Source: Leucobacter sp. (GTDB taxonomy: Bacteria > Actinomycetota > Actinomycetes > Actinomycetales > Microbacteriaceae). From it: a stretch of 6,380 bases of DNA. Within the stretch, counting starts at the first letter, position 1; the number at the start of each line of letters is the position of its first letter. Below are positions 1-5,828 of this stretch, in pieces. The notes under the pieces were generated by a model, which saw only the letters and a list, made by a program, of their open reading frames with translations, was not told the origin of the DNA and searched no databases. The stretch lies in NCBI GenBank assembly GCA_017990305.1, contig JAGNOB010000046.1, forward strand, positions 1 to 6,380. The letters are read 5' to 3'. The position numbers were made by a program, and so were the translations under genes.

Positions 1-644
1 GACCCCCAGAGCTGGGCGACCATCGCGTCGTTGATGTCGGCGCGCGCGATGAGCAGCGCCGAGAACGCGCTCACCACTGCGCCGACCCCGATGCCGACGA
101 GCACGAGCCTGAGCCCGCCAGTGACGCCGTCGCGGCGCGCAAGGAAGTACACGGCGAGGGCCGTGACCATGCCGCCGATGATCGCGGCGAGGGCGGTCGC
201 GAGCATGCCGCCGCCGAACACGATGATCTGGAACACCGCCGCGGTCGCGGCGCCCGAGGTGAAACCGATGATGTCGGGGGAGCCGAGCGGGTTGCGGGAG
301 ATCGACTGGAACACGGCACCACTCATCCCGAGGAGCGCACCAACGAAGGCTGCGGTGAGCGCGCGCGGGAGCCGTCGGCCAAACACGCTGCGCTCGAGTG
401 ATGGCTTCGCTTCGCCGGCGAACACGGCCGCGAGATCGCCGAAGCCGAGGCTGACGGTGCCAACCATGAGCGACGCGACGATCGCGGCGGCGAGCACGAG
501 GAGCGCGACCGCGCCGACAACGATGAGCCGAGGGCGGATGCGGATCGAGGTGCCCGCGATGCGCAGCACCGGCGTCGAGATCGCTGAGGGGGCTGCTGCC
601 GAGGGCACGGCTGCAGTCACAGCGGACGATGGGATCCCGGTCAC
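1..644 (-). CDS. Ferric-siderophore ABC transporter permease, FecCD family, second permease (3' end missing)
   Basis: An inner-membrane permease that would pair with the neighbouring permease to form the channel of a ferric-siderophore importer. The window shows 214 residues of a protein usually about 340 long; the C-terminal part lies beyond the left edge. After a cytoplasmic N-terminal extension of about 37 residues comes TM1 (about 40-62), then the FecCD signature: RLPRAL at 91-96, GMSGAVFQ at 106-113, and SRNPLGSPDIIGF at 116-128. It starts at a GTG whose bases overlap the stop of the upstream permease (GTGA, 641-644), which suggests translational coupling; an AAAGG lies about 10 nt upstream. 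By position (third after the binding protein and first permease) it corresponds to FepG. Family assignment is firm; the substrate is inferred from family and context. Confidence 0.93.
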   Translation of the reverse strand, partial: MTGIPSSAVTAAVPSAAAPSAISTPVLRIAGTSIRIRPRLIVVGAVALLVLAAAIVASLMVGTVSLGFGDLAAVFAGEAKPSLERSVFGRRLPRALTAAFVGALLGMSGAVFQSISRNPLGSPDIIGFTSGAATAAVFQIIVFGGGMLATALAAIIGGMVTALAVYFLARRDGVTGGLRLVLVGIGVGAVVSAFSALLIARADINDAMVAQLWG

Positions 645-1720
645 AGTGCGGCTACCTTTCGTGAACGGACAAGGGCGACGAAGAGCGGCCCGCCGAAGAG
701 CGCGGCGGCGACGCCGGTCTGAAGCTCCGCCGGTGCGACGGCGATACGGCCGAGGGTGTCGGCGACGACGAGCAGCGTCGCGCCGAGCAGCACGGAGGCG
801 GGGATGAGGCGGCGGTGCTCGTTGCCGGTGAAGAAGCGGGCGATGTGTGCGGCCCCGAGGCCGATGAAGCCGATGGGCCCAGCCGCAGCGGTCGCGGCTC
901 CGGCGAGCAGCACGACGGCGAACGCGACGCCGATGCGCGCGGCCGTGGTGTTCGTGCCGAGCCCGGTTGCCACGTCGTCGCCGAGGGTGATCGCGTTGAG
1001 CGGCGCAACGAGCGCGAGGCTCGCGAGGATACCGATCGCGATGAACGGCAGTACCGTGAGGATCACGTCGAAGTCGCGGCCCTGCAGTGAGCCGATCGCC
1101 CAAAACCGGAAGCTGTTGAAGGCCGCCTCGTTGCTGAGCAGCACCATCTGCGTGAGCGCGCCGATGACGATGCTCACCGCCGTGCCGGCGAGCGCGATCC
1201 GCACCGGGGTGCCCGCGTTGCCACGCGCGCTCCCGAGCATGTAGACGAGAGCGGCGGCGGCCCCCGCGCCGACGAAGGCGAACCAGATGTAGCCGCTGAC
1301 GTTTTGCACGCCGAGGAACGCGATAGCGATGACGACGGCGAGCGAGGCGCCGGCGTTGACGCCGAGGATGCCCGGGTCGGCGAGCGGGTTGCGGGTGACC
1401 GACTGCATGAGCGTGCCAGCGAGGCCGAGGGCGGCGCCGACGACGACGCCGAGAAGAATCCGCGGCACGCGCGACAGCACGACGACGAGGTGGGCGTTGT
1501 TCGTTGGGTCGTATGCGAAGACCGCCTCGACGACGGTTGCCGGGTGGATCGGGTTCGATCCCAAGCCGATGCCGATCACGGCGGTGACTGCGAGCAGGAT
1601 CGCTGACCCCACCATGAGCAGGGCAGTGCGGCGCGCGACGGAGCGCCGAGGGCTTAGTGCCTCGGCGCTCCGCGTGGCCGCGGACTTGGCGGTGTCGGCC
1701 GTGTCGGCGGTATCAAGCAC
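641..1720 (-). CDS. Ferric-siderophore ABC transporter permease, FecCD family, first permease (FepD-like)
   Basis: A 359-residue integral membrane permease of the FecCD/BtuC family, near the usual length and with the normal pattern of hydrophobic helices. Visible family motifs are SRVPRILLG (83-91), LAGTLMQSVTRNPLADPGILG (100-120, central element RNPLADP), GPIGFIGL (281-288), ADTLGR (320-325) and the FGGPLF end (342-347). The motif usually written as PHIAR reads AHIAR here (291-295), so a normally conserved Pro is Ala. The GTG start lies 3 nt after the binding-protein stop with no strong Shine-Dalgarno, suggesting coupled translation. The only later in-frame start (Met36) would cut into the first helix. 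Codons 17-28 form a strong hairpin, described separately. The stop overlaps the next permease start. It would import an iron chelate delivered by the lipoprotein encoded upstream. Confidence 0.95.
   Translation of the reverse strand: MLDTADTADTAKSAATRSAEALSPRRSVARRTALLMVGSAILLAVTAVIGIGLGSNPIHPATVVEAVFAYDPTNNAHLVVVLSRVPRILLGVVVGAALGLAGTLMQSVTRNPLADPGILGVNAGASLAVVIAIAFLGVQNVSGYIWFAFVGAGAAAALVYMLGSARGNAGTPVRIALAGTAVSIVIGALTQMVLLSNEAAFNSFRFWAIGSLQGRDFDVILTVLPFIAIGILASLALVAPLNAITLGDDVATGLGTNTTAARIGVAFAVVLLAGAATAAAGPIGFIGLGAAHIARFFTGNEHRRLIPASVLLGATLLVVADTLGRIAVAPAELQTGVAAALFGGPLFVALVRSRKVAAL
1639..1672 (-). other. 13-bp hairpin inside the start of the first permease gene
   Basis: Positions 1639-1651 and 1660-1672 are perfect reverse complements (13 bp, mostly G/C) around an 8-nt loop. 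In the transcript it lies about 50 nt after the permease start codon, in the part encoding the non-conserved N-terminal extension. No T-run follows on either strand. Being a feature of the polycistronic mRNA just after the binding-protein gene, it could slow RNA decay or ribosomes between the highly needed binding protein and the permeases; that role is inference. Confidence 0.6.
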
Positions 1721-1723
1721 TCG

Positions 1724-2719
1724 TTAGCCCGAGAAGGTGTCCACGAGCAGCTCGACGGTCAGCTTTGCGCTGTAGTAGTCGAGGCGGAAAGCGTCGGTGC
1801 CCATCGTGAAGACCCGATCGTTGGTGATCGCGGGGAGGTTCGCGAGCAGCGGGTCGCTCGAGAATTCGGCGACGGGGTCGCCACCGAGCATCGCGACAAC
1901 CATGATCGTCTCAGCGCCTGCCAGGCCGTCCGGCGCGTTCTCGCTCGTGAGGATACCGACGCGGCCGCCCTGGCCCTCGGTGAGGAACTCGTCCTTCGGC
2001 GGCTGGTAGTCGAAGCCGAGCGAGCTGAGCAGCATCGCCTGCGGGCTGTCAGGGGCGAAGGGCCACGATCCCTCAGCGCCCATGTAGATGAGCGCGGTCG
2101 TCGGCTGCGGCGGCAGGGTGAGCTGCTTTGCCTGCTCGGCGACCCAGCCGTCGTACTCGGCGAGCACCTCGACGGCCTTGTCTTCAAGGCCGGTCATCTC
2201 GGCGAGCTGCGTTGTCAGCTCCTGCCAGGTGGCGTCGCCGTAATCGAGGAGCACCGTCGGCGCGATCTCCGAGAGCTGCTCGTAGGCGTCCATTGCGTTG
2301 TCGCCGCCGTTCGCGGCACCGATGATGAGGTCGGGCTCGAACTGGTCGACGGCGTCGATATCGAGTTCGAGATCCTTGTAGGCGACCTCGACGCCGCGCT
2401 CGACCGCGACGTCTGCCCACTGCGTGAAGAAGCCGTTTTCGTCGGAGAGCGGCGTGACAGGGGCCGCGCCTGTCGCGACGAGCGGCGCCTCGATTGAGAG
2501 TAGTCCGCCCGTCATGGACGGCGCCACCGACACGATGCGCAGTGGCTTCTCGTCGATCGTTGTGGATCCGGCGGCGTGCTCGATCGTGCGCGGCCAGTCG
2601 CCGTTCGCGTCGCTCGCGGTGTCTGCGGCGGCTTGCTCTGGGGTTGCCGAACTGCAGCCGGCGAGCAGCAGTGCCGCCGCGGCTGCGGCGGCGAGGAGTG
2701 TGGGCAGGCGTCTAGCCAT
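1724..2719 (-). CDS. Iron-siderophore ABC transporter substrate-binding lipoprotein (FepB/FecB type)
   Basis: A 331-residue extracytoplasmic solute-binding protein that captures a ferric chelate and hands it to the two permeases. The N-terminus is a lipoprotein signal: basic MARR, an Ala/Leu core, and lipobox LAGC with Cys22 as the lipidation site. A short Ala/Thr/Asp linker follows. Then comes the periplasmic-binding fold of the siderophore/B12 class: RIVSVAPSMTGGLLSIEAP near 61-79, FEPDLIIGAANGG at 127-139 and a C-terminal lobe around DRVFTMGTDAFRLDYYSAKL (301-320). The ATG start is fixed by GGAGG at 2728-2732, 8 nt upstream. It is the first gene of the minus-strand operon, and a candidate iron box lies about 65 bp upstream of its start codon. 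The exact siderophore cannot be read from the sequence. Confidence 0.95.
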   Translation of the reverse strand: MARRLPTLLAAAAAAALLLAGCSSATPEQAAADTASDANGDWPRTIEHAAGSTTIDEKPLRIVSVAPSMTGGLLSIEAPLVATGAAPVTPLSDENGFFTQWADVAVERGVEVAYKDLELDIDAVDQFEPDLIIGAANGGDNAMDAYEQLSEIAPTVLLDYGDATWQELTTQLAEMTGLEDKAVEVLAEYDGWVAEQAKQLTLPPQPTTALIYMGAEGSWPFAPDSPQAMLLSSLGFDYQPPKDEFLTEGQGGRVGILTSENAPDGLAGAETIMVVAMLGGDPVAEFSSDPLLANLPAITNDRVFTMGTDAFRLDYYSAKLTVELLVDTFSG

Positions 2720-2750
2720 GCGGAAGACCTCCGAGTGTGTCTAAAGTTGA

Positions 2751-2778
2751 GTGACGGCACAGCGGTGCGCGCTATCCT
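2751..2778 (+). promoter_or_regulatory. Weak candidate promoter of the AraC-type regulator
   Basis: GTGACG (2751-2756) and TATCCT (2773-2778) are spaced 16 bp apart and partly match TTGACA and the actinobacterial TANNNT -10 element. A start of transcription near 2785 would fall inside the candidate iron box and leave a short leader to the GTG at 2826. Matches are partial, so this is a suggestion only. I found no convincing promoter pair for the divergent binding-protein gene. Confidence 0.3.
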
Positions 2779-2783
2779 CAAAG

Positions 2784-2802
2784 TTAGTCAAGCCTTACCT
2801 TC
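2784..2802. promoter_or_regulatory. Candidate DtxR/IdeR-type iron box in the divergent promoter region
   Basis: TTAGTCAAGCCTTACCTTC matches 13 of 19 positions of the DtxR/IdeR consensus TTAGGTTAGSCTAACCTAA in either orientation. The best half is AGGTAAGGCT on the minus strand. The site is an imperfect palindrome centred on 2793. It sits in the 106-bp gap between the divergent siderophore-binding gene and the AraC-type regulator, where iron-dependent repression of either or both would be expected. The match was made by eye against a remembered consensus. Confidence 0.5.
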
Positions 2803-2825
2803 ATCTGTTGATTGGAAACGACACC

Positions 2826-4301
2826 GTGTTACCAGCCGTCACGCTGCCGCCCGTTCGCCTCTCCGAGGCCATGCTCTACGCCGTGCTCAGGGGCGCGGCC
2901 GAGGTGACTGTGGGCGAATCGGCGCGCACCGTCAGCGCGGGAGCAGGGCTGTGGGTGCCGGCGGGCGAGCTCGTCGGGGTCACCCCCGCACCCGGCGCGA
3001 TCGTACTGCCCGTTCCGGCAGATGGGGCAGGGCAGACGGCCCCAACGCTCGTACGCATCCCCGAGCACGGGCTTCCGGGGCTCCTGCACGCGTTCTCGCA
3101 CGCACTCGGCCACCTCGACGGGATCCGTAAACCAACGCAGCTCGAGGTGCGGGGCGCGAGCCCCGAGCCGTTGCCCGCTCCGCCAGCGCCCCGATCGGAA
3201 GAGCTCCGCGCCGTCGCAGAGCTGCTCGCGAGCGACCCCCGACTCGGGCTCGCGGCTGCCGTCGATGCCGCGGCGCCCGGGTGGAGCCTGCGCACAGCGC
3301 AGCGCCGGTTCCATGCGGAAACAGGATGGACGCTCACCGCATGGGCGCGCAGGCAGCGAATGCGCTCGGGCGCCGAACTGATCTCCGATGGTCGCGACCT
3401 CGAATGGGTCGCGAACCGCGTCGGCTACGAGAGCCTCGCGGCCTTCACCCGTGCGTTTTCTGAGGCAACTGGGCTGACACCCGGGCAGTGGCGCGCAGGC
3501 TCGAGAGCCGCCTGCATGTACGAGACCCAGGCAGAAATTGGGAGGCAGCCTGGCCCGGCTGCCGCGGCGCGACGCACGTGGACTCGAGTGAACGGCGCGC
3601 ACGTCGCAGTCTGGTCGGCGATCGGCAGGGCCGAGCTCGTCGTCGGGGGCCGCACGCTGTCGCTGGCCGAGGGCGACGCCGTCGTGATCCCCGCGGGAAC
3701 CCCGAACGAGTTCCGCATTCCCGTCGGCACACTGCTGCTGCCGCTCGGCTTCCGCTCGGCGCTGAGCGGCCCCATCGGGGCGCCGCTCCGGCCCGCCCGC
3801 GTCGGCGGCGTCGAGCAGACGAGCATGCTCGAGGCGGTGCTCGCAACCTACACGCGTATCGGCGTCGTCGACGTGGATCCCGATCGCGGATTCGCGGCGG
3901 TGCTCGCGGGCTCCCAGCGTGCGGCCGTGACCCCAGAAAACGAACTCCTCGGCCGCGCGGCGAACCGCTTCGTGCGCGAGCCCGAACTCGGCCTGACGGC
4001 CGCGGCCGCGAGGCTCGGCGCGAGCGAGCGAGAGCTCTGTGCCGTCGTCGCCTCGCAAGCGGGGGAACAGTTCGCGGCCTGGCTCAGACTGCTCCGCATG
4101 ACGCGGGCCCGCAACCAGCTCGGCGACGGCGAGACGCCCTCAGAGATCTCGCGCGAGCTCGGCTACGCGCACCTGCCCGCGTTCTCACGAGCCTTCCGTG
4201 CGGTGCACGGGGCCGGCCCGACAGTGCTCGGGGTGCCGAACCTGCGCCCGACGAGGGCCGCCTGGGGGCGTGAGATGCGGGTGCCTGCTACTGCACTATG
4301 A
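2826..4301 (+). CDS. Tandem-duplicated AraC-family regulator (cupin-HTH-cupin-HTH)
   Basis: A transcription regulator of 491 residues, about twice the usual AraC length, made of two complete units in one reading frame. Unit 1 has a cupin-like sensor domain (about 10-70) and an AraC DNA-binding domain (about 125-223) with RTAQRRFHAETG, WVANRVGYESLAAFTRAFSEATG and a TPGQWR end. Unit 2 repeats this order: a cupin-like domain (about 258-312, GGRTLSLAEGDAVVIPAGTP) and a second DNA-binding domain (about 374-465) with SRELGYAHLPAFSRAFRAVHG. In unit 2 the first helix-turn-helix is degenerate: CAVVASQAG stands where unit 1 has RRFHAETG. The frame is open from GTG 2751, but I chose GTG 2826. It has GGAAA upstream, follows the candidate promoter and iron box, and directly precedes the sensor domain; TTG 2808 is possible. 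Placed divergently from the uptake operon, it probably responds to a siderophore or iron signal and controls that operon (inference). Confidence 0.88.
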   Translation: MLPAVTLPPVRLSEAMLYAVLRGAAEVTVGESARTVSAGAGLWVPAGELVGVTPAPGAIVLPVPADGAGQTAPTLVRIPEHGLPGLLHAFSHALGHLDGIRKPTQLEVRGASPEPLPAPPAPRSEELRAVAELLASDPRLGLAAAVDAAAPGWSLRTAQRRFHAETGWTLTAWARRQRMRSGAELISDGRDLEWVANRVGYESLAAFTRAFSEATGLTPGQWRAGSRAACMYETQAEIGRQPGPAAAARRTWTRVNGAHVAVWSAIGRAELVVGGRTLSLAEGDAVVIPAGTPNEFRIPVGTLLLPLGFRSALSGPIGAPLRPARVGGVEQTSMLEAVLATYTRIGVVDVDPDRGFAAVLAGSQRAAVTPENELLGRAANRFVREPELGLTAAAARLGASERELCAVVASQAGEQFAAWLRLLRMTRARNQLGDGETPSEISRELGYAHLPAFSRAFRAVHGAGPTVLGVPNLRPTRAAWGREMRVPATAL

Positions 4302-4344
4302 AGCGTTGCGCGGGCATACCCACTCAGCGACGGGGCGTAGCGTG

Positions 4345-4377
4345 GGGAACGGGCCTGCTCGCAACAGGCCCGCTCCC
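4345..4377. terminator. Hairpin terminator between convergent genes
   Basis: CGGGCCTG (4350-4357) pairs with CAGGCCCG (4365-4372) around a 7-nt loop. After one mismatch the stem extends by GGGA (4345-4348) with TCCC (4374-4377). It lies in the 80-bp gap between the regulator stop (4301, plus) and the yidC stop (4382, minus), so it can serve both strands. No T-tract follows on either side, as is common in actinobacteria. Confidence 0.7.
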
Positions 4378-4381
4378 GAAA

Positions 4382-5182
4382 CTAGGCCTCAGACTGCCCG
4401 GAGGCGGGCTTCTGCGAGTGCGGCAGCGTGCCGTAGATCTTGCCGAGTATGAGGCGCTCGCACAGTGTCCACGTGGTTGTCGTTGCAAGATAGAGCGCGG
4501 CAGCGAGGGGAACGATAGCCGCGATGAAGACTGTGATGAACGGAACAAAGCTCATCATCTTCGTCATCCCCGAGAGGTCCGGCATGCCCTCCGGCATGTT
4601 TTGCGGCTTCGGAGCGGCTGCAGCGGGCGGGGGAGTGAGCAAGCGCCGGGACGTCTGCGTGACGATGCCGATGAGCACCATAATCGCGACCCCGACGGCT
4701 GCGTGCGTGACCGTGATGCTGCCTCCAAAAAGGTTGCCCGTGAGACTAGCGTCTAACCGAATCCCGAGGAACGACTTGCTCAGCAGCGCATTCGGCTCTC
4801 CATCGATCTCGGGCAAGATGAAGAGCCCGTAGACGGCCATGAGCACCGGCATCTGCGCAAGTACAGGGAGGCAGCCCGCAAACGGCGATGCCTTCTCGGC
4901 GGCATACAGCTCCATCGTCTTGCGCTGCAACACTTCGGGATTCTTGTACTTGCGCTGAAGTTCGGCGAGCTTAGGGGCGATCCGCTGTCTGGCGAGCGTC
5001 GCCTTCACTTGTGAGCGGCCCACCGGGATCAGGAGGATACGCACACCGAGCGTCAGCGCGATGATCGCGATCGCGGCGCTTTGAGCGCCAGCTATCGGCT
5101 CGAAGAGATCGCTGAGTGTCGTCACCAACCAATAGGCGCCGCGAATGAGTAGTTTGATCGGAAGGAACTCGTAAATGTTCAT
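4382..5182 (-). CDS. yidC: YidC/Oxa1-family membrane protein insertase, possibly a second paralogue
   Basis: A 266-residue insertase that helps membrane proteins enter the lipid bilayer, with or without Sec. The 60KD_IMP core is clear. A first hydrophobic segment (about 36-54) carries Arg48 in GVRILLIP, the position of the hydrophilic-groove arginine of Gram-positive YidC. A basic coiled stretch (56-90, KLAELQRKYKNPEVLQRK) is followed by SPFAGCLPVLAQMPVLMAVYGLF (99-121, core GCLPVLAQMP). Further helices lie at about 159-176 and 211-230, ending in ALYLATTTTWTL (229-240). The large periplasmic domain of Gram-negative YidC is absent. Actinobacterial housekeeping YidC is usually longer and sits with rpmH, rnpA and jag; none is visible here. 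The ATG at 5182 has no clear Shine-Dalgarno and is touched by a small hairpin (5183-5195). A small membrane-protein gene lies 205 nt upstream in the same direction. Confidence 0.93.
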   Translation of the reverse strand: MNIYEFLPIKLLIRGAYWLVTTLSDLFEPIAGAQSAAIAIIALTLGVRILLIPVGRSQVKATLARQRIAPKLAELQRKYKNPEVLQRKTMELYAAEKASPFAGCLPVLAQMPVLMAVYGLFILPEIDGEPNALLSKSFLGIRLDASLTGNLFGGSITVTHAAVGVAIMVLIGIVTQTSRRLLTPPPAAAAPKPQNMPEGMPDLSGMTKMMSFVPFITVFIAAIVPLAAALYLATTTTWTLCERLILGKIYGTLPHSQKPASGQSEA

Positions 5183-5387
5183 CGGGCTCTGCCCGCCGGC
5201 GTCTGGGAAAAATGCATCATGATTCTCGTCTCGTGTGTGGGGTCGTGTGACTGATCACCTCGAGAGAACGGACATGACTGCGCGCGGGCGTGCCAGGCGC
5301 GGTCGTCAACGCTGGTCGCGGAACGCGATGCTGGGCGCGAAGCCGCACGCGAATCCTAGCGTGTGACTCCCGACAGGCGGTGGCCGT
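5183..5387 (-). other. 205-nt leader between the small membrane protein gene and yidC
   Basis: No convincing gene lies here. On the minus-strand RNA I see three small hairpins. CGGGC-AGA-GCCCG (5183-5195) ends exactly at the yidC start codon. TCGCG-TTC-CGCGA comes shortly after the upstream gene (5320-5332), and CACGC pairs with GCGTG further upstream still (around 5345-5365). There is also a 6-bp complement between GCCCGC (5284-5289) and GCGGGC (5191-5196). Such structures are expected by chance in GC-rich DNA; the one at the start codon is best placed to affect translation. Confidence 0.35.
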
Positions 5388-5693
5388 TCAACTGAGGCGT
5401 GAACCGCTTCGAGACGGGGCGCGTGCGAGAACCGTGCCGGGGGTGCCTGGCTCAGTAGGAATGCTGAACGTTGGAGGCGCAGATGTGCGGGTACGGACGT
5501 GCGGACCCTGCAGGGCAGGCACGAGGGGAACTCTCCGAGAGTGGACAATAGCTGCCACAACTGGAGCAAACGCCAGCATTCCGGCAGCACCGAGGAGGAG
5601 GGCCAGTGAGGGCGACTGCGGCTGCACAGTACCGAGGGCGACAACGAGGGTGAGGAGCACGAACTGCGTCATCATCCAGAGTGACAGTAACAT
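5388..5693 (-). CDS. Small two-helix membrane protein upstream of yidC; DUF6412-like, possible arrest peptide
   Basis: A 101-residue protein. The start is ATG 5693, because AGGAGGT at 5701-5707 lies 7 nt upstream; a GTG at 5702 would overlap this ribosome site. Two hydrophobic segments (about 1-23 and 30-50) are separated by a short QPQSPS turn, so both ends probably face the cytoplasm. The remaining 50 residues are Arg/Pro-rich and end with PTEPGTPG (79-86), then LARAPS (89-94) and seven more residues. This resembles, from memory, the small actinobacterial DUF6412 proteins found beside yidC and ending in a PGR...RAPG-like tail. RAPS is one residue from the RAPP/RAPG motifs of known ribosome-arrest peptides. 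Gene position, size, membrane segments and C-terminal motif fit a nascent-chain sensor of membrane insertion controlling yidC; this function is inference. A weak promoter (TTCACA and GATAAG, 19 bp apart) may lie upstream. Confidence 0.75.
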   Translation of the reverse strand: MLLSLWMMTQFVLLTLVVALGTVQPQSPSLALLLGAAGMLAFAPVVAAIVHSRRVPLVPALQGPHVRTRTSAPPTFSIPTEPGTPGTVLARAPSRSGSRLS

Positions 5694-5760
5694 GGCCCAC
5701 ACCTCCTATCCACGGTTGGGAATAGCTTATCGGGATGGCAGGGACCCCGGTGTGAACAGC

Positions 5761-5816
5761 TACTAGACGCAGCAGCGGCCGACCACTTTCGTGGCCGGCC
5801 GCTGCTGCGTCTAGTA
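5761..5816 (-). terminator. 26-bp hairpin terminator with GAAA tetraloop after the surface-protein gene
   Basis: Arms 5761-5786 and 5791-5816 pair along 26 positions around a 4-nt loop. On the plus strand one pair (5782/5795) is an A-C mismatch. In minus-strand RNA the same position is a G-U wobble and the loop reads GAAA, a stable GNRA tetraloop closed by C-G. The hairpin therefore fits the minus-strand transcript, beginning 12 nt after the stop of the surface-protein gene. No U-tract follows. Confidence 0.85.
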
Positions 5817-5828
5817 CTGAGTTTGGCG

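Noticed and set aside
31..807. 258-residue open frame on the plus strand
   Set aside because: Antisense to the two permease genes; low-complexity Ala/Arg/Ser composition.
1639..1672. Hairpin in the permease start as an intrinsic terminator
   Set aside because: It lies inside a clearly intact coding region and no T-run follows on either strand.
2769..2791. TTGACT (minus strand, 2786-2791) as -35 element of the binding-protein gene
   Set aside because: No TANNNT-like -10 sequence occurs 16-18 bp downstream; the next 25 bases are GC-rich.
2751..2825. Upstream extension of the AraC-type regulator to GTG 2751
   Set aside because: The extra 25 residues show no family similarity, overlap the promoter and iron-box region, and have no ribosome site. 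GTG 2826 sits directly before the sensor domain.
2829..4058. 409-residue open frame on the minus strand
   Set aside because: It is antisense to the AraC-type regulator, with Arg/Gly/Ala-rich composition typical of a GC-rich shadow frame and no recognisable domain.
3488..4273. 261-residue Arg-rich open frame on the plus strand
   Set aside because: Shadow frame inside the second half of the AraC-type regulator.
5694..5702. GTG 5702 as start of the small membrane protein
   Set aside because: It overlaps the AGGAGGT at 5701-5707, which is correctly spaced for ATG 5693.
5290..5766. 158-residue plus-strand open frame across the yidC leader and the small membrane protein
   Set aside because: It is antisense to a gene with a much better ribosome site and membrane helices; its composition is Arg/Ala/Gly-rich with no domain seen.
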